Of a DNA stretch of 64,000 nt, positions 1 to 6,957 are shown piece by piece. A program made the position numbers and the translations under genes. Within the stretch, counting starts at the first letter, position 1. The number at the start of each line of letters is the position of its first letter. Source of the stretch: Edaphobacter aggregans (GTDB lineage: Bacteria > Acidobacteriota > Terriglobia > Terriglobales > Acidobacteriaceae); NCBI GenBank assembly GCA_022736715.1, contig DZDJ01000007.1:41076-105075 (forward strand), given 5' to 3'. Below the pieces are notes generated by a model. That model did not search any database, was not told the origin of the DNA, and worked only from the letters and a program-made list of their open reading frames with translations.

Positions 1-557
1 TCACACAGCGCAACGGCTATTCCCCCTCCTACGAGGAGATTGCGCGCGGACTCAACCTCAGTTCGCTGGCAACGGTGCATAAGCACATCACCAACCTGCA
101 GAACAAAGGGATGCTACAGCGGGCACATAACCGCAGCCGCTCCATTGACGTGCTCCCGGCAAAGGCCCGCGCCAAAGGCGGCGATCGGTTGCCCCTGATG
201 GGCAGAATCGCGGCCGGGCAGCCAGTGGAGGCCATCGAAAATGCAGAGAGCATCTCCCTGGGAGACATCATCGGCAGCCGTGAGGCTTTTGCTTTGGAGG
301 TGCGCGGCGATTCCATGCGCGATGAGCACATTGTCAATGGCGATTACGTGCTCGTGGAGCGCACCCGCACAGCCCATGAAGGCGAGATTGTGGTTGCGCT
401 GGTCGATGGGATGGATGCAACCCTGAAGCGCTTCTATCGCGAGGGAGACATGATCCGCCTGCAACCCTCCAACGCGGAAATGGCTCCAATTTATGCTGCG
501 GCAGCCAGCGTCACCATCCAGGGAAGAGTGCTCGGCGTCCTGCGTAAGTACTCCTGA
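1..557 (+). CDS. lexA: LexA repressor, 5' end missing
   Basis: SOS-response transcriptional repressor and self-cleaving serine protease of the LexA/S24 family. The window starts inside the N-terminal winged-helix DNA-binding domain; the reading frame is open from base 3 and its start codon lies outside. The visible helix has the LexA pattern SYEEIARGL...HKHITNL. The C-terminal peptidase domain is complete: the Ala-Gly autocleavage site is at 213-218 (RIAAGQ), the catalytic serine is at 312-314 (GDSM) and the catalytic lysine at 426-428 (ATLKRF). It ends VLGVLRKYS, as LexA proteins do. It is convergent with trxA. Cleavage would be triggered by RecA filaments (family knowledge). Identification is firm; only the N-terminus is unseen. 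Confidence 0.97.
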   Translation, partial: TQRNGYSPSYEEIARGLNLSSLATVHKHITNLQNKGMLQRAHNRSRSIDVLPAKARAKGGDRLPLMGRIAAGQPVEAIENAESISLGDIIGSREAFALEVRGDSMRDEHIVNGDYVLVERTRTAHEGEIVVALVDGMDATLKRFYREGDMIRLQPSNAEMAPIYAAAASVTIQGRVLGVLRKYS

Positions 558-573
558 TGGCCGTTGCAACAGG

Positions 574-613
574 AAAAGGCCCGCAGCAGTCTCCGTTGAG
601 ATGCTATCGGGCC
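574..613 (-). terminator. Putative terminator after trxA
   Basis: Inverted repeat between convergent lexA and trxA. Outer arms GGCCCG (578-583) and CGGGCC (608-613) with inner AGCA/TGCT pairing form an interrupted stem. On the minus strand the stem is followed by TTTT (574-577), so it suits the end of trxA. On the plus strand an A-run follows, so it is less suited to lexA. Confidence 0.45.
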
Positions 614-674
614 CTTCCAAAAAAATATCAAATAGACGCTTCTGCCGTACCACTGAAGTACTGCAGAGCAGCGT

Positions 675-1007
675 TTAGCCAATCACCTTGACCAGGCTCT
701 TTTCAATCGTGTCCTTGGGCACATAACCCACAATCTGCTCGGCCACTTTGCCGCCCTTGAAGATAAGCAGTGCCGGAATGCCGCGGATACCATAGCGCAT
801 TGGCGTAGCGTTGTTGCTGTCCACGTCCATCTTCATCACTTTCAGCTTCCCGGTGTACTGGTTCGCCACCTCGTCCACCACTGGCGCCAGTGCGCGGCAG
901 GGTCCGCACCAAGCTGCCCAAAAGTCCACCAGCACGGGCTGCTCGGACTGCAATACTTCCTTCTCAAATGTTGCATCGTTCACTTCCAAAACTGCGCTGC
1001 CTGCCAT
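675..1007 (-). CDS. trxA: Thioredoxin
   Basis: Thioredoxin of 110 aa, the usual family length, a cytoplasmic dithiol-disulfide reductase. The active site WCGPC is at residues 33-37 and the cis-proline of RGIPA is Pro78. The frame is open further upstream, but I chose the ATG at 1007 because a clear Shine-Dalgarno (AGGAGGA) lies just before it and the protein then starts with the normal first strand MAGSAVLEVND. Monocistronic; convergent with lexA and separated from the upstream thrCB operon by about 520 bp with a terminator-like hairpin. Confidence 0.97.
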   Translation of the reverse strand: MAGSAVLEVNDATFEKEVLQSEQPVLVDFWAAWCGPCRALAPVVDEVANQYTGKLKVMKMDVDSNNATPMRYGIRGIPALLIFKGGKVAEQIVGYVPKDTIEKSLVKVIG

Positions 1008-1531
1008 TTCTCCTCCTGAGATTTCTTCTGCTGCTGCACGATCTTTAGTGTAGCAGCGAGCACACTTTATAGATGTAACCACGTCAACATTTGATTCATT
1101 CCGGGAGCAGTGCTGCCCCTCTTTCCGCAAGGAAAAGCAAAAAAGACCAGCCTCAAAATCCATAAGGCAATTGCCAACATGCTGAGAGTGACGGGAAAAA
1201 TGTATCAGGGACGGGAAAAGCGCCCGGATCTCTTGAGAGATCAACGGGCGCCAGAGCAGCCCTCCCCCAGAACTGCCCACAGTCTGCAAAATATGGGGAA
1301 AAAGCCGCTCTGTAAAGAAAACTTCAGTAATATCGCAGTAATCAAAAATTTTACCCAAAAGTACATGCCGGATTATCTTGTAAGTTATTGATTCTATTTA
1401 CGCACAGGCCTTGCAAAAAATCCAGCTTCTACATTTTCATCGGCCATTAGTAACCGGAGAAATTCAGTGTTTACTAAAAGATAAAGGCGACCATTTCCGG
1501 CCGTCTTTTGCAAATCCGAATAAACATGAAA
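1008..1531. other. Gene-free stretch between thrB and trxA
   Basis: About 520 bp with no convincing gene. A plus-strand open frame at 1110-1391 has no recognisable family, no clear ribosome-binding site and a composition unlike its neighbours, so I treat it as chance. The part near thrB is AT-rich. The one clear structure is the hairpin at 1220-1251. The trxA promoter must lie near 1010-1210 but I could not pick it out. Confidence 0.6.
1216..1251 (-). terminator. Terminator-like hairpin after thrCB
   Basis: Strong two-part stem: GCGCCCG (1220-1226) pairs with CGGGCGC (1245-1251), and inside it GATCTCT (1227-1233) pairs with AGAGATC (1236-1242) around a 2-nt centre, with one 2-nt bulge. Read on the minus strand it is followed by TTTTCCC (1213-1219), as expected for an intrinsic terminator of the thrC-thrB transcript, though it lies about 280 nt after thrB. 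It could instead be part of the trxA leader. Confidence 0.5.
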
Positions 1532-2464
1532 TCAGCGTAGACTGGCCGGGAACTCCGCAGCCCAGTCCACTCGCTGCGGCTCTATGGCGCAAACCACCGT
1601 TTCCACGGTGCCCAGCCCTGTTGTCCGCTCTGCAATCTGTTGTTGCACCGCTTCCACAGAAGCCTCTTCGTCCAGCACCAGCAGAACAGCCGGGCCGGCC
1701 CCGCTCAACGCCACCCCCAGCACATCGGCCTGCCCGGCCAGCGGCAACAACCGCGGCAACAGCGTACAAACCTCCTGCCGATAGGGCTGGTGCATGCGGT
1801 CCTGCATGGCCACGCGCAGCAGCGAGCCATCGCCCTGCGCAAAGGCCGCCGTCAGCAGAGCAACGCGCTGCACGTTGGCGATGGTGTCTTCCTTGGAATA
1901 GCTTTCCGGCAGCAGCGCACGCGCCTTCCTGGTTGCCAGCGGAATATCCGGCAGCGCCAGCAACAATTTCCACGCTGGCTTTGGTTTCAGGCTGGCGGCA
2001 TAGACCTTACCATTCTCGACGGCCGCCACTACCATGCCGCCCAGCCAGCAGGCGGCCGCATTGTCGGGATGCCCTTCGCGTTCGCAGGCCTCTTCCAGCA
2101 CCTGCTCACGTGACCAGCCCAGTCGTCCAAAATATGCGGCCAGGGCAACCCCAGCCAGAATTACCGCAGCCGAAGAGCCGCACCCCATACCTAGGGGAAT
2201 GCCATTGTTGACCACCAGTTGCAGCGGTGTAACTGGCCTTCCCTGCTTGCGCAGCACATCGGTGTAAGTCTCGATCAACAGATTGCCTTCCACCGCGCCG
2301 CAAACATCGGCATTGCGGCCCGAAGCCTCCACCTGGAAGATCTCTGCCGCACACGCATCCACTTCCAGATAAAACGTCATGGCGAGGGCCGCAGCATCAA
2401 AACCCGGCCCCAGGTTGGCAGAGGTTGCCGGCAGCTTTAAACAAATTGGCGATGGCGTGCTCAT
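1532..2464 (-). CDS. thrB: Homoserine kinase
   Basis: GHMP-family kinase of 310 aa that phosphorylates L-homoserine with ATP, the penultimate step of threonine synthesis. The N-terminal motif PATSANLGPGFD (residues 12-23) and the GHMP ATP-binding loop PLGMGCGSSAA (90-100) are intact, followed by GHPDNAA, typical of ThrB. Its ATG overlaps the thrC stop by four bases (ATGA at 2461-2464), so the two are translationally coupled. The substrate of the downstream step is made by its neighbour. Length and motifs match bacterial ThrB closely. Confidence 0.96.
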   Translation of the reverse strand: MSTPSPICLKLPATSANLGPGFDAAALAMTFYLEVDACAAEIFQVEASGRNADVCGAVEGNLLIETYTDVLRKQGRPVTPLQLVVNNGIPLGMGCGSSAAVILAGVALAAYFGRLGWSREQVLEEACEREGHPDNAAACWLGGMVVAAVENGKVYAASLKPKPAWKLLLALPDIPLATRKARALLPESYSKEDTIANVQRVALLTAAFAQGDGSLLRVAMQDRMHQPYRQEVCTLLPRLLPLAGQADVLGVALSGAGPAVLLVLDEEASVEAVQQQIAERTTGLGTVETVVCAIEPQRVDWAAEFPASLR

Positions 2465-3861
2465 GCCGATTGCCCCTCGCTCCGCATCTGTGCCTCCAGC
2501 GTGCGTAGCACCGCATCCACATCTGCCTCCAGCACCAGCGGCGGCTTGCGCAAAGCATCGTGCTGGCGCTGCTCCGTCTCACTGCCCAGCGCCGTTTCTT
2601 CCGGCTGCAACAGGGTGCCGCGGTGGTATTGGATGGTGTAGTCCGAGTCCTTCAGCGTGTGCCCGGTCAGCAGCAGAACCACGCGTTCTTCGCGTGCCAC
2701 CTTCCCCTGTGCCACCAGCTTTTTCAGCCCGGCCAGGGTGACCGCCGAAGCCGGTTCACAGCCAATGCCTTCCGCGCCGATCTGCGCCTTGGCCAGAGCA
2801 ATTTCCTGCTCATTCACCTGCTCGCAGCTACCGCCCGTGGCCTCAATCACGCGCACAACCTTCTTCCACGAAGCCGGATTGCCGATGCGGATGGCCGAGG
2901 CCCGCGTCTCCGCAACCACCGGCGACAACTCGCGCCCTCCGCTGGTCTGGAAGCTGCGATACAGCGGATTGGCGCCCTCGGCCTGAATCACGCTGATCTT
3001 CGGCATGTGGTTGATCAGGCCGAGATGCAGCATTTCGGCAAACCCCTTGCCCAGCGCCGAACCGTTCGCCAGATTCCCGCCGGGCACAACCACGTGATCC
3101 GGTGCCTGCCAGTCCAACTGCTCCGTCATCTCAATCGCAGCAGTCTTTTGCCCTTCCAGCCGGTACGGATTCACCGAATTCAGCAGATAGACCGGGAAGC
3201 GCTTTACCAGTTCCCCCAGCACACGCACGCAGCCGTCGAAGTCCGTCTTCAACTGCACGGTCATCGCGCCATAATCCATGGACTGCGAGAGCTTGCCCCA
3301 GGCGATTTTGCCTTCCGGAATAAAAACAATGCTGCGCAGGCATGCCCGTGCCGCATAGGCCGCCATGGCTGCGGAGGTGTTCCCGGTGGAAGCACAGGCA
3401 ACCCACTGGAAGCCGCGCTCCGCCGCAACGGACAACGCCGCCGTCATACCAGTGTCTTTGAACGAGCCCGTTGGGTTCATGCCCTGGTGTTTGGCCAGCA
3501 AGGAGTCCAGCCCCAGTGCCGCGGCGCAACGCGTCAGCTCATAGAGCGGCGTATTGCCCTCGCGCAGGGTCACAGCCTTATTCAGGTCCGCCAGAATGGG
3601 AAACAGGTCGCGGTAGCGCCAGACGCCGCTCTGGTCAATCGGCTGCAAAGACTCGCGCCGTTCCTTCCAAAGCCAGCGTAAAGCGCTGGGATTAGGAAGG
3701 TTACGCTTTCCCTCGTCGCCTGCTACGGTACTGCTCCAGCCCGGATACTCCACTTCATACAGCTCATGGCACTGCGGGCAACGGAAGTCGCTGCCCGCCT
3801 CTTCTCCGGAAATAACGGCACTGCACCCGGTGCAGCGTAACTGATGTGTCTTGCTATTCAT
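2461..3861 (-). CDS. thrC: Threonine synthase
   Basis: PLP-dependent enzyme of 466 aa converting O-phosphohomoserine to threonine. The Schiff-base lysine is Lys135 in NPTGSFKDTG. It carries an N-terminal rubredoxin-like knuckle with two CxxC pairs (Cys10/13 and Cys28/31), found in one class of ThrC. First gene of a two-gene operon with thrB; homoserine dehydrogenase and aspartokinase are not in the window. The start ATG is at 3861; upstream lies a 184-bp divergent region shared with the molybdate regulator. Confidence 0.96.
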   Translation of the reverse strand: MNSKTHQLRCTGCSAVISGEEAGSDFRCPQCHELYEVEYPGWSSTVAGDEGKRNLPNPSALRWLWKERRESLQPIDQSGVWRYRDLFPILADLNKAVTLREGNTPLYELTRCAAALGLDSLLAKHQGMNPTGSFKDTGMTAALSVAAERGFQWVACASTGNTSAAMAAYAARACLRSIVFIPEGKIAWGKLSQSMDYGAMTVQLKTDFDGCVRVLGELVKRFPVYLLNSVNPYRLEGQKTAAIEMTEQLDWQAPDHVVVPGGNLANGSALGKGFAEMLHLGLINHMPKISVIQAEGANPLYRSFQTSGGRELSPVVAETRASAIRIGNPASWKKVVRVIEATGGSCEQVNEQEIALAKAQIGAEGIGCEPASAVTLAGLKKLVAQGKVAREERVVLLLTGHTLKDSDYTIQYHRGTLLQPEETALGSETEQRQHDALRKPPLVLEADVDAVLRTLEAQMRSEGQSA

Positions 3862-4009
3862 GGATATTATGTCTGCGGTTCTTCGGACACCTTCAGGTTA
3901 GCAGCAAAGGGCACCATCCCGCAGCTTTCTGGCCCTCTCGAAGAAAGGACGTGCGGGTGGACAAAATCCGGCGCACATGCACGCATAGAGGGAAATCAGC
4001 CTGTTTTCG

Positions 4010-4046
4010 TGTATATTTTCCATCACATACCGTATAATTTCGTCTA
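4010..4046 (+). promoter_or_regulatory. Promoter of the mop-mod operon, apparently leaderless
   Basis: A perfect TATAAT lies at 4033-4038 and the ATG of the regulator begins at 4046, so a start site about 7 nt after the -10 box would fall on the start codon. No Shine-Dalgarno is visible upstream of the ATG. The -35 region (around 4010-4015, TGTATA) is weak, which suits an activated or repressed promoter. CGTGTATA (4008-4015) and CGTATAAT (4031-4038) are similar half-sites and could be an operator for the regulator itself (inference). Confidence 0.55.
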
Positions 4047-4447
4047 TGACTGCGATGTTGACCCCCAGAGAAGCTGCGCTTCGGCTCGGCATTGCGTATC
4101 CCACGATCAAGCAGTGGCTCTATAGCGGAAAGTTGAAGGCCGCCAAAACACCGGGAGGCCACTACCGGATTCCGGAAGCCGAGCTGGACGCCTTTCTCCA
4201 CAAGGCCAAAACTCCGGCCACCCCACGCCGCAAGGCCCAGCAGACCATCAGCGGACGCAACCAACTGGTGGGCCGCGTGGTGGAAATCAAGCTGGATGGC
4301 CTGCTGGCCCAGGTGAAGCTCTCCATCGGCGGCCAGATCATTACCTCCATCATTACGTCGGAGGCGGTGCAGGCCATGAACCTGAAGGTGGGAGAAACAG
4401 CAGCTGCTCTGATCAAATCCACTGAGGTGATGGTGCTCCGTGTGTGA
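4046..4447 (+). CDS. Molybdate-responsive HTH+TOBE regulator
   Basis: 133-aa protein with two parts. Residues 1-55 are an excisionase/MerR-type winged helix (LTPREAALRLG...IKQWLYSGKLKAAKTPGGHYRIPEAEL). Residues 70-133 are a molybdate/tungstate-binding TOBE (Mop) domain (SGRNQLVGRVVEIKLDGLLAQVKL...GETAAALIKSTEVMVL). It most likely binds oxyanion through the Mop domain and regulates the mod operon that it heads. Its 3' end overlaps modA by 8 bp. A second possible ATG is at 4055. It is not a classical ModE, whose DNA-binding domain belongs to another family. Confidence 0.88.
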   Translation: MTAMLTPREAALRLGIAYPTIKQWLYSGKLKAAKTPGGHYRIPEAELDAFLHKAKTPATPRRKAQQTISGRNQLVGRVVEIKLDGLLAQVKLSIGGQIITSIITSEAVQAMNLKVGETAAALIKSTEVMVLRV

Positions 4448-5231
4448 AAATTTTTCTGTTCAATGCCGTCTTCGTCTGCTCTTGTCCTTACTGTTGATTC
4501 TGCTGGTGACCAGCCATGCGCTGGCGCAGCAAAAGAAAACAATCCGCGTTGCCGCAGCCGCGGACCTGATGCCGTTGCTGCCGGGCATTGCCCAGCAATA
4601 TGAGAAGGCCACGGGGACGCATGTGGAAATTTCCTTTGCCTCATCCGCAACCCTGGCCACGCAGATACTGAACGGTGCGCCGATGGACCTGTTTCTGGCG
4701 GCAGATTATGACTTTCCGCAGAAAATAGTCGCAGCCAGGCTGGCCGACACACCTCGTCCGATTCCCTATGCGCGGGGCGCGCTGGTGCTGTGGGCGCGCA
4801 AGGACTCTCCCGTGCAGCCGATTTCGCTGGCTACGCTGAAAAACCCCAGACTGCAACGGCTGGCGGTGGCGAATCCGAACCATGCGCCGTATGGCCGCGC
4901 GGCAATTGCGGCGCTTACCTCGATGAAACTAATCGATGCACTGCGGCCGCGCTTTGTGGTAGCGGAAAACATTGCGCAGACGGCACAGTTTGCCGAATCC
5001 GGCAATGCGCAGGCGGGGCTCCTCTCGCTGACGGCGGCCAGCACGGAGCATTTTCGCAAGCTGGGCACGTATGTGTTCATTCCCAGCCAAAGCTATCCGC
5101 CGCTGCGGCAATACGCAGTGGTGCTGCTGCACACTGCCAACCGCAAGGCTGCGCACGCCTTCCTGAGCTTTCTGCTGTCTGGCAAGGTGCAGCAGCAACT
5201 GGCCAAACAGGGACTGCTGCCAGCGCAGTAG
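4440..5231 (+). CDS. modA: Molybdate-binding periplasmic protein ModA
   Basis: Solute-binding protein of a molybdate ABC importer, 263 aa. The signal peptide spans about residues 1-29 (LRLLLSLLLILLVTSHALAQ). The mature part has the ModA pattern: VAAAADLMPLLPGIAQQYE, SFASSATLATQI, GAPMDLFLAAD, and the late ANPNHAPYGRAA oxyanion-binding stretch. The GTG at 4440 was chosen because it overlaps the end of the regulator and no better start precedes the signal peptide. Followed by modB after 31 bp. Confidence 0.94.
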   Translation: MCENFSVQCRLRLLLSLLLILLVTSHALAQQKKTIRVAAAADLMPLLPGIAQQYEKATGTHVEISFASSATLATQILNGAPMDLFLAADYDFPQKIVAARLADTPRPIPYARGALVLWARKDSPVQPISLATLKNPRLQRLAVANPNHAPYGRAAIAALTSMKLIDALRPRFVVAENIAQTAQFAESGNAQAGLLSLTAASTEHFRKLGTYVFIPSQSYPPLRQYAVVLLHTANRKAAHAFLSFLLSGKVQQQLAKQGLLPAQ

Positions 5232-5262
5232 CGGCACTGCTGGCTTCCTGGATTGTTTACGA

Positions 5263-5940
5263 ATGGATACGCAGGCTCTGCTGCTCACAATCCGGCTGGC
5301 AATCACCACCACGCTTGTCCTGCTGGTGATTGCGCTGCCGCTGGCCAGTTGGATTGCCTTCAGCCGTGCGCGCTGGAAGGCGCTGGTAGAGGCCACGGTG
5401 GCGCTGCCGCTGGTGCTGCCGCCCACGGTGCTTGGCTTTTATCTGCTCATCGCACTGGGGCCAACCACGGCGCTGGGACGCTGGATTACGCATCTAATTG
5501 GGCATCCGCTGGCGTTTTCCTTCACCGGGCTGGTGGTTGGGTCTGTGCTCTACAGCCTGCCCTTTGCCGTGCAGCCGCTGGTTGCCGGATTCGCGGCAGT
5601 CCCTGCCGAAATCCTGGACGCGGCGGCCATTCTGGGAGCGGGCCCGCTGCGCATCCTGCTGCGAGTGGTGCTGCCGCTGGCGCGCGCCGCTGTGCTGACC
5701 AGCGCGGTGCTCAGCTTCACGCACACGGTGGGGGAATTTGGCGTGGTGTTGATGCTGGGCGGCAATATTCCCGGCGTGACGCGGACACTTTCCATTTCGC
5801 TCTATGACCAGGTGCAGGACTTCCAGTATGGACAGGCGAATCGCACGGCCTTCGCACTGGTGCTGATCTCGTTCCTGTCGCTGGTGGCCATCTATGCGCG
5901 CCGCCCTGCGGGGAAGGAAGATCGAGGGCGCATTGTCTAA
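5263..5940 (+). CDS. modB: Molybdate ABC transporter permease ModB
   Basis: Inner-membrane permease of 225 aa with about five hydrophobic segments. It contains the binding-protein-dependent permease loop (EILDAAAILGAGPLRIL), which contacts the ATPase, and the ModB-specific HTVGEFGVVLMLGGNIPG. It forms the channel between ModA and ModC. Its 3' end overlaps the modC start by 8 bp if the TTG start for modC is right. Confidence 0.95.
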   Translation: MDTQALLLTIRLAITTTLVLLVIALPLASWIAFSRARWKALVEATVALPLVLPPTVLGFYLLIALGPTTALGRWITHLIGHPLAFSFTGLVVGSVLYSLPFAVQPLVAGFAAVPAEILDAAAILGAGPLRILLRVVLPLARAAVLTSAVLSFTHTVGEFGVVLMLGGNIPGVTRTLSISLYDQVQDFQYGQANRTAFALVLISFLSLVAIYARRPAGKEDRGRIV

Positions 5941-6703
5941 GCCGACCCACCTGAGTGTATCGCTGCAACACCGTGTTGGCACGGTGGCAATGGCGCTGAC
6001 CTTTGACCTGTCTCAACCCTGGAGTGTGCTTTTTGGCCCGTCCGGTGCAGGTAAAACGACGATTCTCCGCGCCATTGCCGGGCTGGTTCGTCCGCAGCAG
6101 GGACGCATTGCGCTGCGGCAGCGAACCGAAGAAATCCTGCTTACGGACACAAATTCTGGCGTCTTTCTGCCGCCGTGGACACGCGGGATCGGGCTGGTAT
6201 CGCAGCGGCCTGCGCTGTTTCCGCATCTTTGCGTCGCGCAGAACGTGGCTTTTGGGCTGCGCGGCAGATCGGCTGGAAGTGCCACAACGGATCACGTTGC
6301 CCAGAATCACATTCCCCAGGATCGCGTTGCCCAGATGCTGCAGCTCTTTCAGGCCAGCCATCTGGCCACGCGCAAGCCAGCGCAGCTCTCCGGCGGCGAA
6401 GCACAACGGGTGGCGCTGGCGCGCGCATTGGCGCCGGAGCCCCGGCTGCTGCTGCTGGACGAGCCTTTTACCGGCCTCGATATTGCTCTCAAAGAGGCGC
6501 TGATTGAAGACCTGCGCAACTGGCTGGCGCACACCCAAACGCCGGTGCTGATGGTGACCCATAACCTGAGCGAGGTTTTTCTGGCAGGCGCAGAGGTGCT
6601 GGTGCTGGAAGACGGCAAAATGCAGGCACAGGGAGAAGCAGCCACGGTGCTGGCAGCGCAGCGGGCCCTGCTGCTCCAGCAACTCGGCAGCGCGCAGCGT
6701 TAA
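5933..6703 (+). CDS. modC: Molybdate ABC transporter ATPase ModC (short form)
   Basis: ATP-binding subunit with Walker A GPSGAGKTT, Q-loop SQRPALFPHL, signature LSGGEAQRVALARAL, Walker B LLLLDEPF and H-loop VTHN. The frame also has an ATG at 5894, but I prefer the TTG at 5933: GAGGG lies 4 nt upstream and the resulting 8-bp overlap copies the regulator-modA junction, whereas the extra N-terminus looks like read-through of modB. At 256 aa it lacks the C-terminal TOBE domain of classical ModC (about 350 aa). In this operon the TOBE module sits on the regulator. Confidence 0.92.
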   Translation: MSKPTHLSVSLQHRVGTVAMALTFDLSQPWSVLFGPSGAGKTTILRAIAGLVRPQQGRIALRQRTEEILLTDTNSGVFLPPWTRGIGLVSQRPALFPHLCVAQNVAFGLRGRSAGSATTDHVAQNHIPQDRVAQMLQLFQASHLATRKPAQLSGGEAQRVALARALAPEPRLLLLDEPFTGLDIALKEALIEDLRNWLAHTQTPVLMVTHNLSEVFLAGAEVLVLEDGKMQAQGEAATVLAAQRALLLQQLGSAQR

Positions 6704-6782
6704 ACAAATGCAAAGAGAGTGTAAGACGGGGCCAGGGCCTTGAGCCGACGCGACCAACAGGCAGCGGAGGCTACCGCGCGTC

Positions 6783-6825
6783 AGAGCACCGGGATGCCCA
6801 TTCTCCGCCCCGGCTCTTTAGTTTT
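6783..6825 (+). terminator. Putative terminator after modC
   Basis: AGAG-CA-CCGGG (6783-6793) can pair with CCCGG-CTCT (6809-6817) around a 15-nt loop with a 2-nt bulge, followed by TTTAGTTTTC. Position and T-rich tail fit the end of the mod operon. The stem is imperfect. Confidence 0.4.
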
Positions 6826-6957
6826 CATCACGTTGACGCCGCAGCAACCCAAGGTTACCGCGCCGGCAACCGCGAACCATCCATTTTCCCTTAGCCGCTT
6901 TGTTTTCACGTTCTGAAGAACACCAATTTCATCTTTCGATGGCCGATGATCGATAGA

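Noticed and set aside
1110-1391. 93-codon plus-strand frame in the thrB-trxA gap
   Set aside because: It crosses a strong hairpin, has no ribosome-binding site and its composition does not look coding.
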